Origin: Peribacter sp043814035
GTDB taxonomy: Bacteria > Patescibacteriota > Gracilibacteria > Peribacterales > Peribacteraceae
Assembly (NCBI GenBank): GCA_043814035.1
Contig: JBDRKJ010000012.1
Span: 9,203 to 73,202, forward strand
Direction: 5' to 3'
DNA: 64,000 nt
Position 1 is the stretch's first letter. Every line of letters begins with the position of its first letter. The translations under genes and the position numbers were made by a program. This document shows positions 21,649 to 30,400 of the stretch, piece after piece. The notes beneath the pieces are model-generated. The model saw only the letters and a program-made list of their open reading frames with translations. It was not told the DNA's origin and made no database searches.

Positions 21649-23295
21649 TTATGAGACAGCAGCCTTCATGAACGCTGCGAAGAGCGGATGCGGACGGTGC
21701 GGACGGCTCTGGAACTCGGGATGGAACTGCGATCCGAGCATGAAGGGATGACCCTTCACCTCCACGATCTCCATGATCCCCTGCTCCTCCCACTCACCGG
21801 AGAACACGAGACCCTTCTCTTCGAGCTTCTTGCGAAGCGCATTGTTGAACTCGTAGCGGTGGCGGTGGCGCTCCGAAATTTCTTTCACGCCATAGGCCTC
21901 GAACGCCTTCGTGCCCTCTTTGAGCGTGCACTTGTACGCTCCGAGACGCAGCGTTCCTCCCTTGGACCGGCCGGCATGCTGACCGGGAAGGAAGTGCACC
22001 ACATACTTCGACTTGGGCAGCTTGCCCGCTTCGTCGAATTCCTCGCTTGTGAGCGCAGGATCTTTGAGCATGGAACGTGCAAACTCAATAGCGAGGATCT
22101 GCGAGCCTAAGCAGAGCCCGAGGTACGGCACCTTCTTCACGCGCGCGTAGTGCGCCGCGGCAATCTTGCCTTCGATGCCACGAAGTCCAAAACCTCCCGG
22201 AATCACCAATCCCTTGCAGGATTCGAGCTTCTTCCACTCTTCGGCGTGTGCCTTCTGTTCCTCGGCGCTGGCACTCGAGGCAGGCTTTTCGAGTAGTGTG
22301 GAATCAACCCAGACGACCTCTGCCTTGTGCCCTGCATGTACTGCGGCCGCCTTGATTGCCTCGATGACGGAGAGATAGGCATCTTCGAGATCCGTGTACT
22401 TGCCCACAAGCGCGATCGGCACCGCCTTCTCTGCAGCGGCATAGCGCTCACGACCACGCTCCCACTCAGACATATCGGGCGAGAGCTCGCCAAGCGCGAG
22501 TTCCTCACCAATGATGCGCGCGATATTGTACTTCTGAAAATTGAGCGGCACATCGTAGATGGAATTCACCGTGAGTGCCGGAATGACCGCCTCCTCGCGT
22601 ACATCGCAGAAACGTGCGATCTTTTTAAGGAGCTCCGGCGCGATACGATAGTCCGCGCGCGCCAGAATCATGTCAGGCTGGAGTCCATGACGACGAAGCT
22701 CGTTCACAGAGTGCTGTGTGGGCTTGGTCTTGAGTTCTTTGGATCCTTTAAGATATGGCAGCAGCGTGAGGTGTATATGGAGAATCCGCCCAGAACCAAG
22801 CTCAGACTTGAGTTGGCGTACAGCTTCGAGAAACGGCGCTCCCTCAATATCGCCAACCGTTCCACCAATTTCGACCATCATAATTTCTGCTTCACTCCCT
22901 TCCGCCGCAGCAATAACTCTCTGCTTGATCGTATCAGTGATGTGCGGCACCACCTGAATTGTTCCGCCAAGAAAATCCCCCTTGCGCTCTCTGCCAAGCA
23001 CATTGAGATACACTTGCCCCGTCGTGACCGAAGAAAGCCGACTCATCGGTTCATCGATGAACCGCTCGTAGTGCCCCAGATCCAGATCCGTTTCTGCACC
23101 GTCATCGGTGACGAAGACTTCGCCGTGTTGGAAGGGACTCATCGTACCGGGATCCACATTGAGATACGGATCGAGCTTCTGTACGAACACCTTGTATCCA
23201 CATGCCTTCATGATCGCTCCGATAGAAGAAGCGGCGATCCCCTTTCCAAGCGAGCTACAGACTCCTCCAGTCACAATGATAAAACGGGTCTCCAT
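21649..23295 (-). CDS. pyrG: CTP synthase
   Basis: Converts UTP to CTP with glutamine and ATP. The N-terminal synthase domain shows GGVCSSLGKGIAASSIG, YLNVDPGTMSPFQHGEVFVT and the nucleotide loop EIGGTVGDIE; the C-terminal amidotransferase has the nucleophile Cys in YLGLCLGSQI and the His/Glu pair in SQFHPEFQSRP. The ATG at 23295 gives 548 residues, the usual length; upstream in-frame residues (PKGSPLPVSPQSSPKKKR) do not belong to the family. It heads a pyrimidine cluster with pyrD and pyrK downstream. Confidence 0.98.
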   Translation of the reverse strand: METRFIIVTGGVCSSLGKGIAASSIGAIMKACGYKVFVQKLDPYLNVDPGTMSPFQHGEVFVTDDGAETDLDLGHYERFIDEPMSRLSSVTTGQVYLNVLGRERKGDFLGGTIQVVPHITDTIKQRVIAAAEGSEAEIMMVEIGGTVGDIEGAPFLEAVRQLKSELGSGRILHIHLTLLPYLKGSKELKTKPTQHSVNELRRHGLQPDMILARADYRIAPELLKKIARFCDVREEAVIPALTVNSIYDVPLNFQKYNIARIIGEELALGELSPDMSEWERGRERYAAAEKAVPIALVGKYTDLEDAYLSVIEAIKAAAVHAGHKAEVVWVDSTLLEKPASSASAEEQKAHAEEWKKLESCKGLVIPGGFGLRGIEGKIAAAHYARVKKVPYLGLCLGSQILAIEFARSMLKDPALTSEEFDEAGKLPKSKYVVHFLPGQHAGRSKGGTLRLGAYKCTLKEGTKAFEAYGVKEISERHRHRYEFNNALRKKLEEKGLVFSGEWEEQGIMEIVEVKGHPFMLGSQFHPEFQSRPHRPHPLFAAFMKAAVS

Positions 23296-23459
23296 GCGCT
23301 TCTTCTTAGGGGAAGACTGGGGAGAAACCGGTAGTGGGGAACCTTTCGGTGGAATCATACAAAAAGTGGGCAATCCTTCCGGTGAACGGGGGAGGAGCCC
23401 GCCTGATATACTACTCTTTGGCGGTATTTGAGCAAGTACATTAATTCAAAATTACTTGG

Positions 23460-23487
23460 TTGACCGCGCAGAGAACGTCCATATGAT
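23460..23487 (+). promoter_or_regulatory. Promoter of tiny unit D
   Basis: TTGACC (23460-23465), 16-nt spacer, TATGAT (23482-23487), with a start codon 7 nt downstream. Confidence 0.65.
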
Positions 23488-23494
23488 CGCTCTT

Positions 23495-23585
23495 ATGGAA
23501 GGGTTCTTTCTCCTTCCAGATACCAAGGGTTCCTAGGCACCGGCTCTCATCAGATTCATCTGATTCACCTCGCCTAGGAACCCTT
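23495..23585 (+). ncRNA. Tiny unit D: 13-aa ORF and 14-bp hairpin
   Basis: ATG at 23495 opens MEGFFLLPDTKGS, stop at 23534-23536. The end of the ORF is the left arm of a perfect 14-bp stem (AAGGGTTCCTAGGC 23525-23538 with GCCTAGGAACCCTT 23572-23585); the loop contains a CAGAT/ATCTG hairpin. The right arm can instead pair with GAAGGGTTC at 23498-23506. No gene follows on this strand before the convergent one at 23647, so this is a stand-alone small RNA or peptide gene. Confidence 0.5.
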
Positions 23586-23592
23586 TCTCAAG

Positions 23593-23622
23593 AAAATAAA
23601 ACACCGCCCTTGCGGACGGTGT
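23593..23622 (-). terminator. Intrinsic terminator of the secreted-protein gene
   Basis: Minus strand ACACCGTCC-GCAA-GGGCGGTGT followed by TTTATTTT, 25 nt after the stop at 23647. Confidence 0.8.
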
Positions 23623-23646
23623 CTTGGACATCGTGCGAAAATCGCC

Positions 23647-24108
23647 TTACTGACCACCAGTTGTCAGATGGTTGGCGCGCTCCGTCATTTCGACGAGCGT
23701 GCGGCGCGTTACTTTCTGGAACGCAGAGTCAGAACCACCGGTCTGCACCAGTGAGGGAGGCAGAACGAGCATAGACTCGGCATTGTCGATGATACTGCGT
23801 CGGCTGGGGCGCTGCCCTTGCGTGCTCTGCATACGTGCACCGCGCAGTGTACTAATACGAGTGGTAATGCGGGAACGCCGCAGGAGAGAACGACCGGTAT
23901 CATCTTTCATCGCATCCTGACGCTCGCGAAGACGGAGCCCGGTCCGCACTCCCTCTATGGGCACACGCTGTTCAGCCCTAGTCTGAACTTCAAGCAGACG
24001 ACGCGAGATACGATTAGTCACGGCACCTGCATTCATCCTGGCCATGGCTGGCATCGCTACAGAGAGCAGAATTGCTACGGAAGCGGAGATCGAAATTGCA
24101 CGTTTCAT
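23647..24108 (-). CDS. Unknown small secreted protein, Arg-rich
   Basis: A 153-residue protein with a signal peptide (MKRAISISASVAILLSVAMP, cleavage after AMA). The mature part is highly basic and helical (NRISRRLLEVQTRAEQRV, RTGLRLRERQDAMKDD, LLRRSRITTRISTLRG) and ends in a polar tail. I do not recognise it; a nucleic-acid- or polymer-binding envelope protein is possible. ATG at 24108 is chosen for the signal peptide. The gene stands alone, with a good terminator. Confidence 0.7.
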   Translation of the reverse strand: MKRAISISASVAILLSVAMPAMARMNAGAVTNRISRRLLEVQTRAEQRVPIEGVRTGLRLRERQDAMKDDTGRSLLRRSRITTRISTLRGARMQSTQGQRPSRRSIIDNAESMLVLPPSLVQTGGSDSAFQKVTRRTLVEMTERANHLTTGGQ

Positions 24109-24261
24109 AGTGACGTATGGAAAAGAATCAAAAGACGATCTCAGCGTACTGGGGGGATACGCCAAGTCAATCGGAAAGGGTGTTGTCTCCTGATCAATGC
24201 ACAACAACAACACAATTCAACAGACTGGCAAAAAGTAGGTAACAGAATAAAACACGCACGA

Positions 24262-24672
24262 TTACATCAATTTTCTCACCTTCGTCTTCATCCGGCGCGC
24301 AGTGCGCTTCGCCTTGCCCGCCGCTTTCTTCGCCACCTTGCGTGCGGTGGAACCTGCTCCCTGAGCAGCATCCGAGGCGGCTTCTTCGGCGCGATTGACA
24401 AGTTTCCCCAGCTCTTTTCGTGCAGTTTCGAGTGTATCTTGAGCGTAGATCTTGGCCTTTTTCAAATTCTGCTGCACATCGTCACTCTCGAGGAACTCCT
24501 GTGCCTGCGCCGCAATCTTCTTACCGTCACGCTGCAGGTGTTTACCGAGCAATCGTGCAGCGGTTTCTGCATCTTTGGCTTCTGCAAGATCTTTGCGCAA
24601 CTTCTTGTTGCTGAAGAGATACCCCGCCATTGCGCCGCCAAGTGTGCCGATGAGGAGAGAGAGTTTTTTCAT
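24262..24672 (-). CDS. YtxH-like membrane-anchored basic protein
   Basis: A 136-residue protein. An N-terminal segment (LSLLIGTLGGAMAGYLFS) anchors it in the membrane, followed by NKKLRKDLAEAKDAETAARL, as in YtxH-type general stress proteins, a long helical coiled-coil-like stretch and an extremely basic Ala/Lys/Arg tail (ARKVAKKAAGKAKRTARRMK) reminiscent of histone-like tails. The tail could bind DNA or lipopolymers; this is inference. Start ATG at 24672 gives the expected short pre-helix N-terminus. Next to proS on the same strand. Confidence 0.65.
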   Translation of the reverse strand: MKKLSLLIGTLGGAMAGYLFSNKKLRKDLAEAKDAETAARLLGKHLQRDGKKIAAQAQEFLESDDVQQNLKKAKIYAQDTLETARKELGKLVNRAEEAASDAAQGAGSTARKVAKKAAGKAKRTARRMKTKVRKLM

Positions 24673-24745
24673 AAACGAGAGAGGGAACCGAAGTACCGAG
24701 TATACAGTATGAGTATACAGGATGGCGAGAGATGACACGCAAACA

Positions 24746-26008
24746 CTACCCCAGCACCTTCGTCGTCGGGCGCACTTCTACGTTCCCCGAGCTGCGATCC
24801 TTCACTTCGACTCCCCCTGCCTTCAGGCTCTTGAGTGAAACAATGACACGCGTGGGAATACCAAGAAGATCGGCATCGTTGAGCCGTGAACCGACTGATG
24901 CATCTATGCGATCATCGAGTAGGCAGGCAACTCCCTTCTCCTGCAACGAACGATAGAGCTCCTGTGCGACAGTGAACGGCTCTTCGTCAGTGTGTTTAGC
25001 CAGCGGAACAATGAGAACACGTGCCGGTGCAATGTCTGCCGGCCACACGAGCCCGTCTTTATCGGCAAACGCCTCTGCAATGATACCCATAAGGCGCGAG
25101 ATACCGATGCCGTAGCATCCCATGAGAATGGGGTGCACCGTGCCTTTCTCATCGGTGTACACGAGCTTGAATGGATCAGAGAACTTCGTGCCCAACTTGA
25201 AGATATTGGCAGCTTCGCTGGCACGCTCTTCGCGGAACTCTTTGCCATCAGTCACAGGGCACGTGGTTTTCTTGGGATCGTAGATCTCGTGATTCACCGC
25301 AATACGCTTACCCTGCTTCTCGGCTTCGACGCTCACGAAGATGGTATCTTCACCCTGTGGCAGAAGCACTTGGTACTCATGGGAATACGGTGAGAAGGAA
25401 CCACCGGAGGCGTAGGTGAGGTACGTGCGATCGGCCAGCCCAAGTCGCTCAAAGATCTTGTCGTACGCACCTTGCACTTTTTCGTAGTAACGATCGAGGC
25501 AGGCGGCATCAGGATGGAAGGAGTAGAGATCCTTCATGAGGAATTCCTTGCCCCGAAGAATGCCGGATTTTGCTCTCAGCTCATTACGAAACTTCGTCTG
25601 AATTTGGTAGCAACCGAAAGGTAAATCGCGATAGGAATGGATGAAGCGTTGCACAAGCGGCACCACGACTTCCTCGTGCGTGGGATTGAGTGCGTACTCC
25701 TGCTCCCCGGCGGCCGGTACGTGAAAGAGAGGCTCGAAGGCCTTCTTATCCCACCGGCCGGTCTTCTCCCAATACTCACGTGGAGCGAGCGCCGACATCA
25801 CGATCTCCTGCCCACCGATGTCATCCATCTCTTCGCGAACGACCTGCTCGATCTTGCGTAGAACCTTGAGGCCCAGCGGAAGAAAGGAATACACACCAGC
25901 CATGGTCTTACTGATGTACCCCGCACGCGTGAGTAGCTCCGCATTGACGCTTTTGGCATCGGCTACGGCATCCTTGGAGGTCTTGGTGAAAAGGTGAGAG
26001 AGAAGCAT
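24746..26008 (-). CDS. proS: Prolyl-tRNA synthetase (short form without INS editing domain)
   Basis: Class II synthetase charging tRNA-Pro. Motif 2 region GCYQIQTKFRNELRAKSGIL, RGKEFLMKDLYSFH and motif 3 GCYGIGISRLMGIIAE are clear; the C-terminal anticodon-binding domain follows (VPLAKHTDEEPFTVAQELYR). With 420 residues it lacks the roughly 180-residue INS editing domain of E. coli-type ProRS between motifs 2 and 3, like the alphaproteobacterial short form. Mischarged Ala-tRNA-Pro would then need a free-standing editing protein. ATG at 26008 begins MLLSHLFTKT, the family N-terminus. Confidence 0.96.
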   Translation of the reverse strand: MLLSHLFTKTSKDAVADAKSVNAELLTRAGYISKTMAGVYSFLPLGLKVLRKIEQVVREEMDDIGGQEIVMSALAPREYWEKTGRWDKKAFEPLFHVPAAGEQEYALNPTHEEVVVPLVQRFIHSYRDLPFGCYQIQTKFRNELRAKSGILRGKEFLMKDLYSFHPDAACLDRYYEKVQGAYDKIFERLGLADRTYLTYASGGSFSPYSHEYQVLLPQGEDTIFVSVEAEKQGKRIAVNHEIYDPKKTTCPVTDGKEFREERASEAANIFKLGTKFSDPFKLVYTDEKGTVHPILMGCYGIGISRLMGIIAEAFADKDGLVWPADIAPARVLIVPLAKHTDEEPFTVAQELYRSLQEKGVACLLDDRIDASVGSRLNDADLLGIPTRVIVSLKSLKAGGVEVKDRSSGNVEVRPTTKVLG

Positions 26009-26062
26009 AGGAAGACGGAACGGGATCATCTTACACTAGAGAGCTACCTCTAAAAGAAGTCA

Positions 26063-26482
26063 TTAGCTTAACCAAATTCCAATGACCGTCACCACAGCAC
26101 CAAAGGTAATACCGGCAAATACTTCCGTAAAAGAATGCCCCAAGGTCTCTTTCAGCCTGTGAAAGTGCTGCAGCACATTGAGCACGCGTGCCTGTTCACC
26201 CAGTACGGCCCGCACGCCAATGGCGTCGTACCAGACAACGCAGGCGAAGACGACCGCAATTGCGAACTCCACGGAGTCCGCTCCTGTTTTGCGACCGACC
26301 ACAATGAGGAGTGAAGTGACGAAAGCCGAGTGCGTACTGGGCATGCCACCCTGCTGAAAGAGATGTCTCTGCCCGGTGCCATGGAACTCATCGACAACGT
26401 ACTTCACGATCTCTGTCAGCACGAGCACGACAAGAGGAATGAGGAAGAGGTACGTGTGCAGAAGATCCGAGAGAGAGGTCAT
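26063..26482 (-). CDS. Divergent PAP2-family membrane protein (YuiD type)
   Basis: A 139-residue protein with four hydrophobic helices and the motif GGMPSTHSAFVTSL, the conserved core of the DUF212/YuiD branch of acid phosphatase/vanadium haloperoxidase-like proteins, together with WYDAIGVRAVLGEQA and LGHSFTEVFAGITFG. A membrane lipid phosphatase role is plausible but unproven for this branch. The ATG at 26482 removes an unrelated N-terminus. Same strand as proS, 55 nt upstream. Confidence 0.85.
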   Translation of the reverse strand: MTSLSDLLHTYLFLIPLVVLVLTEIVKYVVDEFHGTGQRHLFQQGGMPSTHSAFVTSLLIVVGRKTGADSVEFAIAVVFACVVWYDAIGVRAVLGEQARVLNVLQHFHRLKETLGHSFTEVFAGITFGAVVTVIGIWLS

Positions 26483-26534
26483 GACGAAGAGTATAGCGTC
26501 AAGATGAAGGGACGGGAGATACATTTTTGTGACT

Positions 26535-26640
26535 GGTTGGCTCGTTACTCGTTACTCGATTGAGCAGAAGGCAAACAAATAACGAGCAACCAGCCAACGA
26601 GCAACAGGTACCCCATCCCCAATATTCCAATCCCTCATCC
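26535..26640. other. Low-complexity inverted CGTTACTCG sequence
   Basis: GTTGGCTCGTTACTCGTTACTCG faces ATAACGAGCAACCAGCCAACGAG, two imperfect arms separated by about 20 bp, in the gap between the PAP2-like gene and the nuclease gene. Possibly a decayed repeat; no gene seen. Confidence 0.4.
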
Positions 26641-27456
26641 CTAAACAGCAGCTACATCACACACTCCTCGGTACGGACACCACTTACACGCCGAGGCACT
26701 GGGTGTTGGCCGATAATCCTTCGCTGTCATGCGCTCGTGAATGAGCTTGATCTGTGTGCGTGCATCTTTGAGCTGAGAAGCTGATCGCATCGTGGCCCGC
26801 TCCACTACACCTTCATCAGAGAGAAAGAGCAGAAGAAGCTCGGTGCACGGTTTATCGAAGAGCTGCTCACTTGCGAGGGCATAGAGCGAGAGCTGTAGAT
26901 CGGCATCGGCCTCCGCTTCTGTACAAGGGGCCGACGTCTTGAAATCCACGATCCGCACGCCCTGCTCAGCCTGTTCAATGCGATCAAGTCTGCCCGTGAT
27001 CGTCGTGCCATCCACTTCTATCGAAAAACCTTTCTCGACAGCGATGATGTTCTGAGGAGAAGCCACCCACCATCCAAAGAATTGGCGCAGAAGTTCCTCT
27101 CCTCTCTTACGCGCAAAATCTGCCTCCAACCGTGTTTTGTACGTATCGAAGACGAAGCAATCGTGCCAGATTTCGAGGAGCTTCTCTTCTGAAAGAGAAG
27201 GTTCCTGAGGCACAGCCTGCTCAACGAACAAACCCAGCTGATCCCCCCGCACCCCTTCTTTTTTTTGCTTTCTACGCCCTACGCCCAACTCCCTACCCCC
27301 TAATTCCAATTCCCCCCATCGCTTGAGCGCGTTGTGCACACTCCCGCCAAAACTCTCACCTTCCGAAATGCCCCACGGAATTTTTTTGACGTGCGAAAAT
27401 TCGAACTGACGGGGACACGTGCGATAGCGGCGCAGCTGGGAATACGAGAGGGGCAC
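26641..27456 (-). CDS. PD-(D/E)XK nuclease with iron-sulfur cysteines (RecB/Cas4-like)
   Basis: A 271-residue nuclease of the PDDEXK_1 family. The active site is visible as a Glu in VEKGFSIEVDG, GRLDRIEQ and IVDFKTS (D...ExK-type), with QLSLYALA following. Cys14 (RTCPRQFEFS) and the C-terminal CKWCPYRGVC supply four cysteines, as in the 4Fe-4S cluster of Cas4/AddB. An internal stretch GGRELGVGRRKQKKEGVRG is encoded by a repetitive GTAGGGAGTTGGGCG-like sequence and looks like an insertion. It begins 19 nt after the 1701-aa gene's stop on the same strand and may end that operon. No CRISPR or AddA partner is seen, so a stand-alone repair nuclease is likely. Confidence 0.85.
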   Translation of the reverse strand: MPLSYSQLRRYRTCPRQFEFSHVKKIPWGISEGESFGGSVHNALKRWGELELGGRELGVGRRKQKKEGVRGDQLGLFVEQAVPQEPSLSEEKLLEIWHDCFVFDTYKTRLEADFARKRGEELLRQFFGWWVASPQNIIAVEKGFSIEVDGTTITGRLDRIEQAEQGVRIVDFKTSAPCTEAEADADLQLSLYALASEQLFDKPCTELLLLFLSDEGVVERATMRSASQLKDARTQIKLIHERMTAKDYRPTPSASACKWCPYRGVCDVAAV

Positions 27457-27475
27457 GACGGCAGTTTACATCATC

Positions 27476-30400
27476 TCACTGCGAAGGCTCCTTTCCATGA
27501 TTGATGGCATCGAGATCCTCAAGCAGACGATTGTATGCACCCGAACCGCCATACATATTGCAACAGAATGCCGCAGGGTCTTGCAGATCAGAAAGGCTGC
27601 CCAAATCAGCAAGCCATTTCCCCTGCTCCTCATCAAAGGTGATATAAAGATACTTGTTGATCCACGTGCCATACTCCTTCGTGTAGTAATGCCCATTCAC
27701 ATTCGCATTGATTCTGCGCATCAGGGCTTCTCCCGCCTCAATTTTGGGACGATATTTCTCTGACACCTGATCACGCGGTGTAAACCCGTACCCGAGACGC
27801 TCCTTATCCTCCGTCGACATGCTCTGCCACGTTGATGCAGGATCCGCCAGCAGGCGCTCGACTTCCCGCTGCGCATCCTGCAGGACCTCCTGGAACTCCC
27901 ATACGCCCTGATCACGCGGAGCTTTAGCATCAGACATAAGCTGTCGCGTGAGCGTACTGCCCTTTTCTCTAGCCAGTGTTTTCACTTGTTCCATCGCATA
28001 CATGCGCACGATGCGAGGAGAATCCCCATCGAGTCCGCCCTTGATGTTATCTTCTGCGGAACGCATGCAATAATTGACGTAAGTCTGCTTTGCGTTAGAG
28101 AGAACGGTAGAGGCAATCACCTGCTCGACCTGGTGATACTGAGCCTTACGCTGCTGCGGACTCTGCATCGCCAAATACACAGATAAACCTCCATAGAGCT
28201 CATCGGTCTGCTTGCGACGCAGATACTTCTGATAGAGCTGTGCCTGCTTCATCAAATCGGTCTCATCGAGAATCTCACCCAATTGCGCTGCGATCCCGCG
28301 GGCAGCCGGATCGGTGGAGCGCTGCAATTCTGCACGGCGTTTCTCGAGGACTGGCCTGTCCTTAGCAAGGAGACCTGCGGCTTCGGATTCCTCGAGGAGA
28401 TCGGTGATATTGCCGTACGATTTGATGGCATGCGCGGCATCCTGACGGCGCGAGAGGATGTACTCTACTTTGGCTTCCACATACCGATCAAGTTCCTGCT
28501 GATACTGTTTCACTTCCGTGGGATAGAGATCCCGAGGTTGGCCATCATCTCCTGTGACTACCTCAGGAATAGTGACAGTGGTGGTATGCGCGACGACGGC
28601 TCTGATCTTCTTTCGATCAACCTCCTGGATGCGCCGAAAAAGATCTTTAATCTGCTCCTCTCTGCCACCAGAAACCAGTGTGTAGAGTTCGGATCCCTGC
28701 TGCCAGACATGCGCTCCAGGAACAGCCAGCGTCCAAAGCGACATATTCGAGAGTTCCCATGCGTGCCCCGTACGCTCGCCAAAACTATACGTGCGGACAT
28801 CCGTGAGAAGCGCGATGATATCGAATTCCTTGTGCCAATCTTCCGCCGTGCGTTCCTGGGCCTCCTTCCACTTATGTCCTTCGTACGCACCATAGATAAC
28901 TGCCGAAACCGGAAGCGTTGCAAGAACAAGCGGCAGCGCTACCGTACCACCGACACCCACGATCAGACAGCCACCGGCGATAAACCCTACACCAGAAACA
29001 CCCAGCTGGGCTGCCTGGTAGTAGTAGCGTTGCTCGGTAAGTCTGATCACCTCCGGACTAACATTCTTCTGCTTCTGCTGATCAATAATCTCAGCCGTTT
29101 CGATCATTTCGCACACGGTTCCGAAGATCACAGCCACATCAATGACCACTGGCGCAACCCGACCCGCTCCTTTCAGGACACGCATAACACGGGAAGTCTT
29201 CGAGAGTGCACTTACAAGATCACCACCTCCATCAACTACTTTGAGTGCACGAGCAAATCCCTTCTCAGACTGCATGACGCGTCCAAGGAGGGCAGCATGT
29301 TCAGGGACATCCGCCGAGGCATTAAGTGTGCGCAAAAGTTTGGCAGGATCATCGACAGAATCCAGATGGCGGAAGAGTATCCGAGCAAATTCCGGCGATT
29401 CATCGAGTGCTTTCTGTAGATTGGTATTCAGTGGAACGGTCTTGAGAAGGTTGCGCACTTTGTCGGAAGCCTTGAGGGCATCCAGTCGCTTGGCATTGGC
29501 CGCGGCCTGTTCGATTGCCTCACCCACATCTCCGTGCTTATCCACAAAGCGCGCGGCAGCCTCAGGTGAAACGAGTTCATGAGCCGGGGTGGTGGTGCCG
29601 GGACCGACAGAACGCGTGCGTCCGGCACCGGGCATACGTTCAGCCTGCGCCGTGCCTGTGCCTGTAGTGCGAGCCGAAGCGGGCTGTGTCTGGGGGCCTC
29701 CTGCAGGAGTCGTGCTGCCACTACGTGGACCCTGCGCTGGGTTTCCTGACGGAGAAGTAGGAGCCTTTCCGCCCGGATTTTTCGGGGTAGCAGGACTCGT
29801 CTTTGGTCCTGTGGGATGTGGTGAAGGCGCACCTGCGCGAGACCGACACAAGCGCGCAGCATCTTTGTACGCTGCCTCAGCAGCCTCATCCCCTATTGGA
29901 TCAGAGAGAAACATACGCACTCCAAAGTTTTTGCGGGAGAGTTGCCTCACCCGACTTTTCTTCAGCCTTGCGATAATTGTATCTTTAAGGCTCTTACGAA
30001 CGGCTGCAATGCTTTCTGCACGATCCGGACGGGACACGTGGAGCTTCGCGGCAACGGTATCGAGCTCATCGAAAGTCGTTGCGGATTCCAGCATACCAAC
30101 CCACTCCGGACGAATGGCCATGATCTTCTCTCCTTCCGCGGCTCTGGCGAAAATAGAGTTGAGACGACGACCCGCAAAATAGCCCCTGACTGTACCTTGT
30201 TCCGACATGAAATTCTTCACGAGTCGCACATCAAGCGCGCCGCGGTAAGCATTGCGCATCCAGAAATATTCAGCAACTCCTGGAGTCATATTCTTAAGCA
30301 CGGACCACTTTCCACCCAGTTTGAAAACATAGCCACCTCCAACAGCAATCCGCTTCAATCGCGAAAAAGCAACAAACGGCAAAGACAGTAGCCCGGTATC

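Noticed and set aside
26535..26600. CGTTACTCG repeats as a possible CRISPR array
   Set aside because: No regular spacing, too few units and no cas genes; the adjacent Cas4-like nuclease alone is not evidence.
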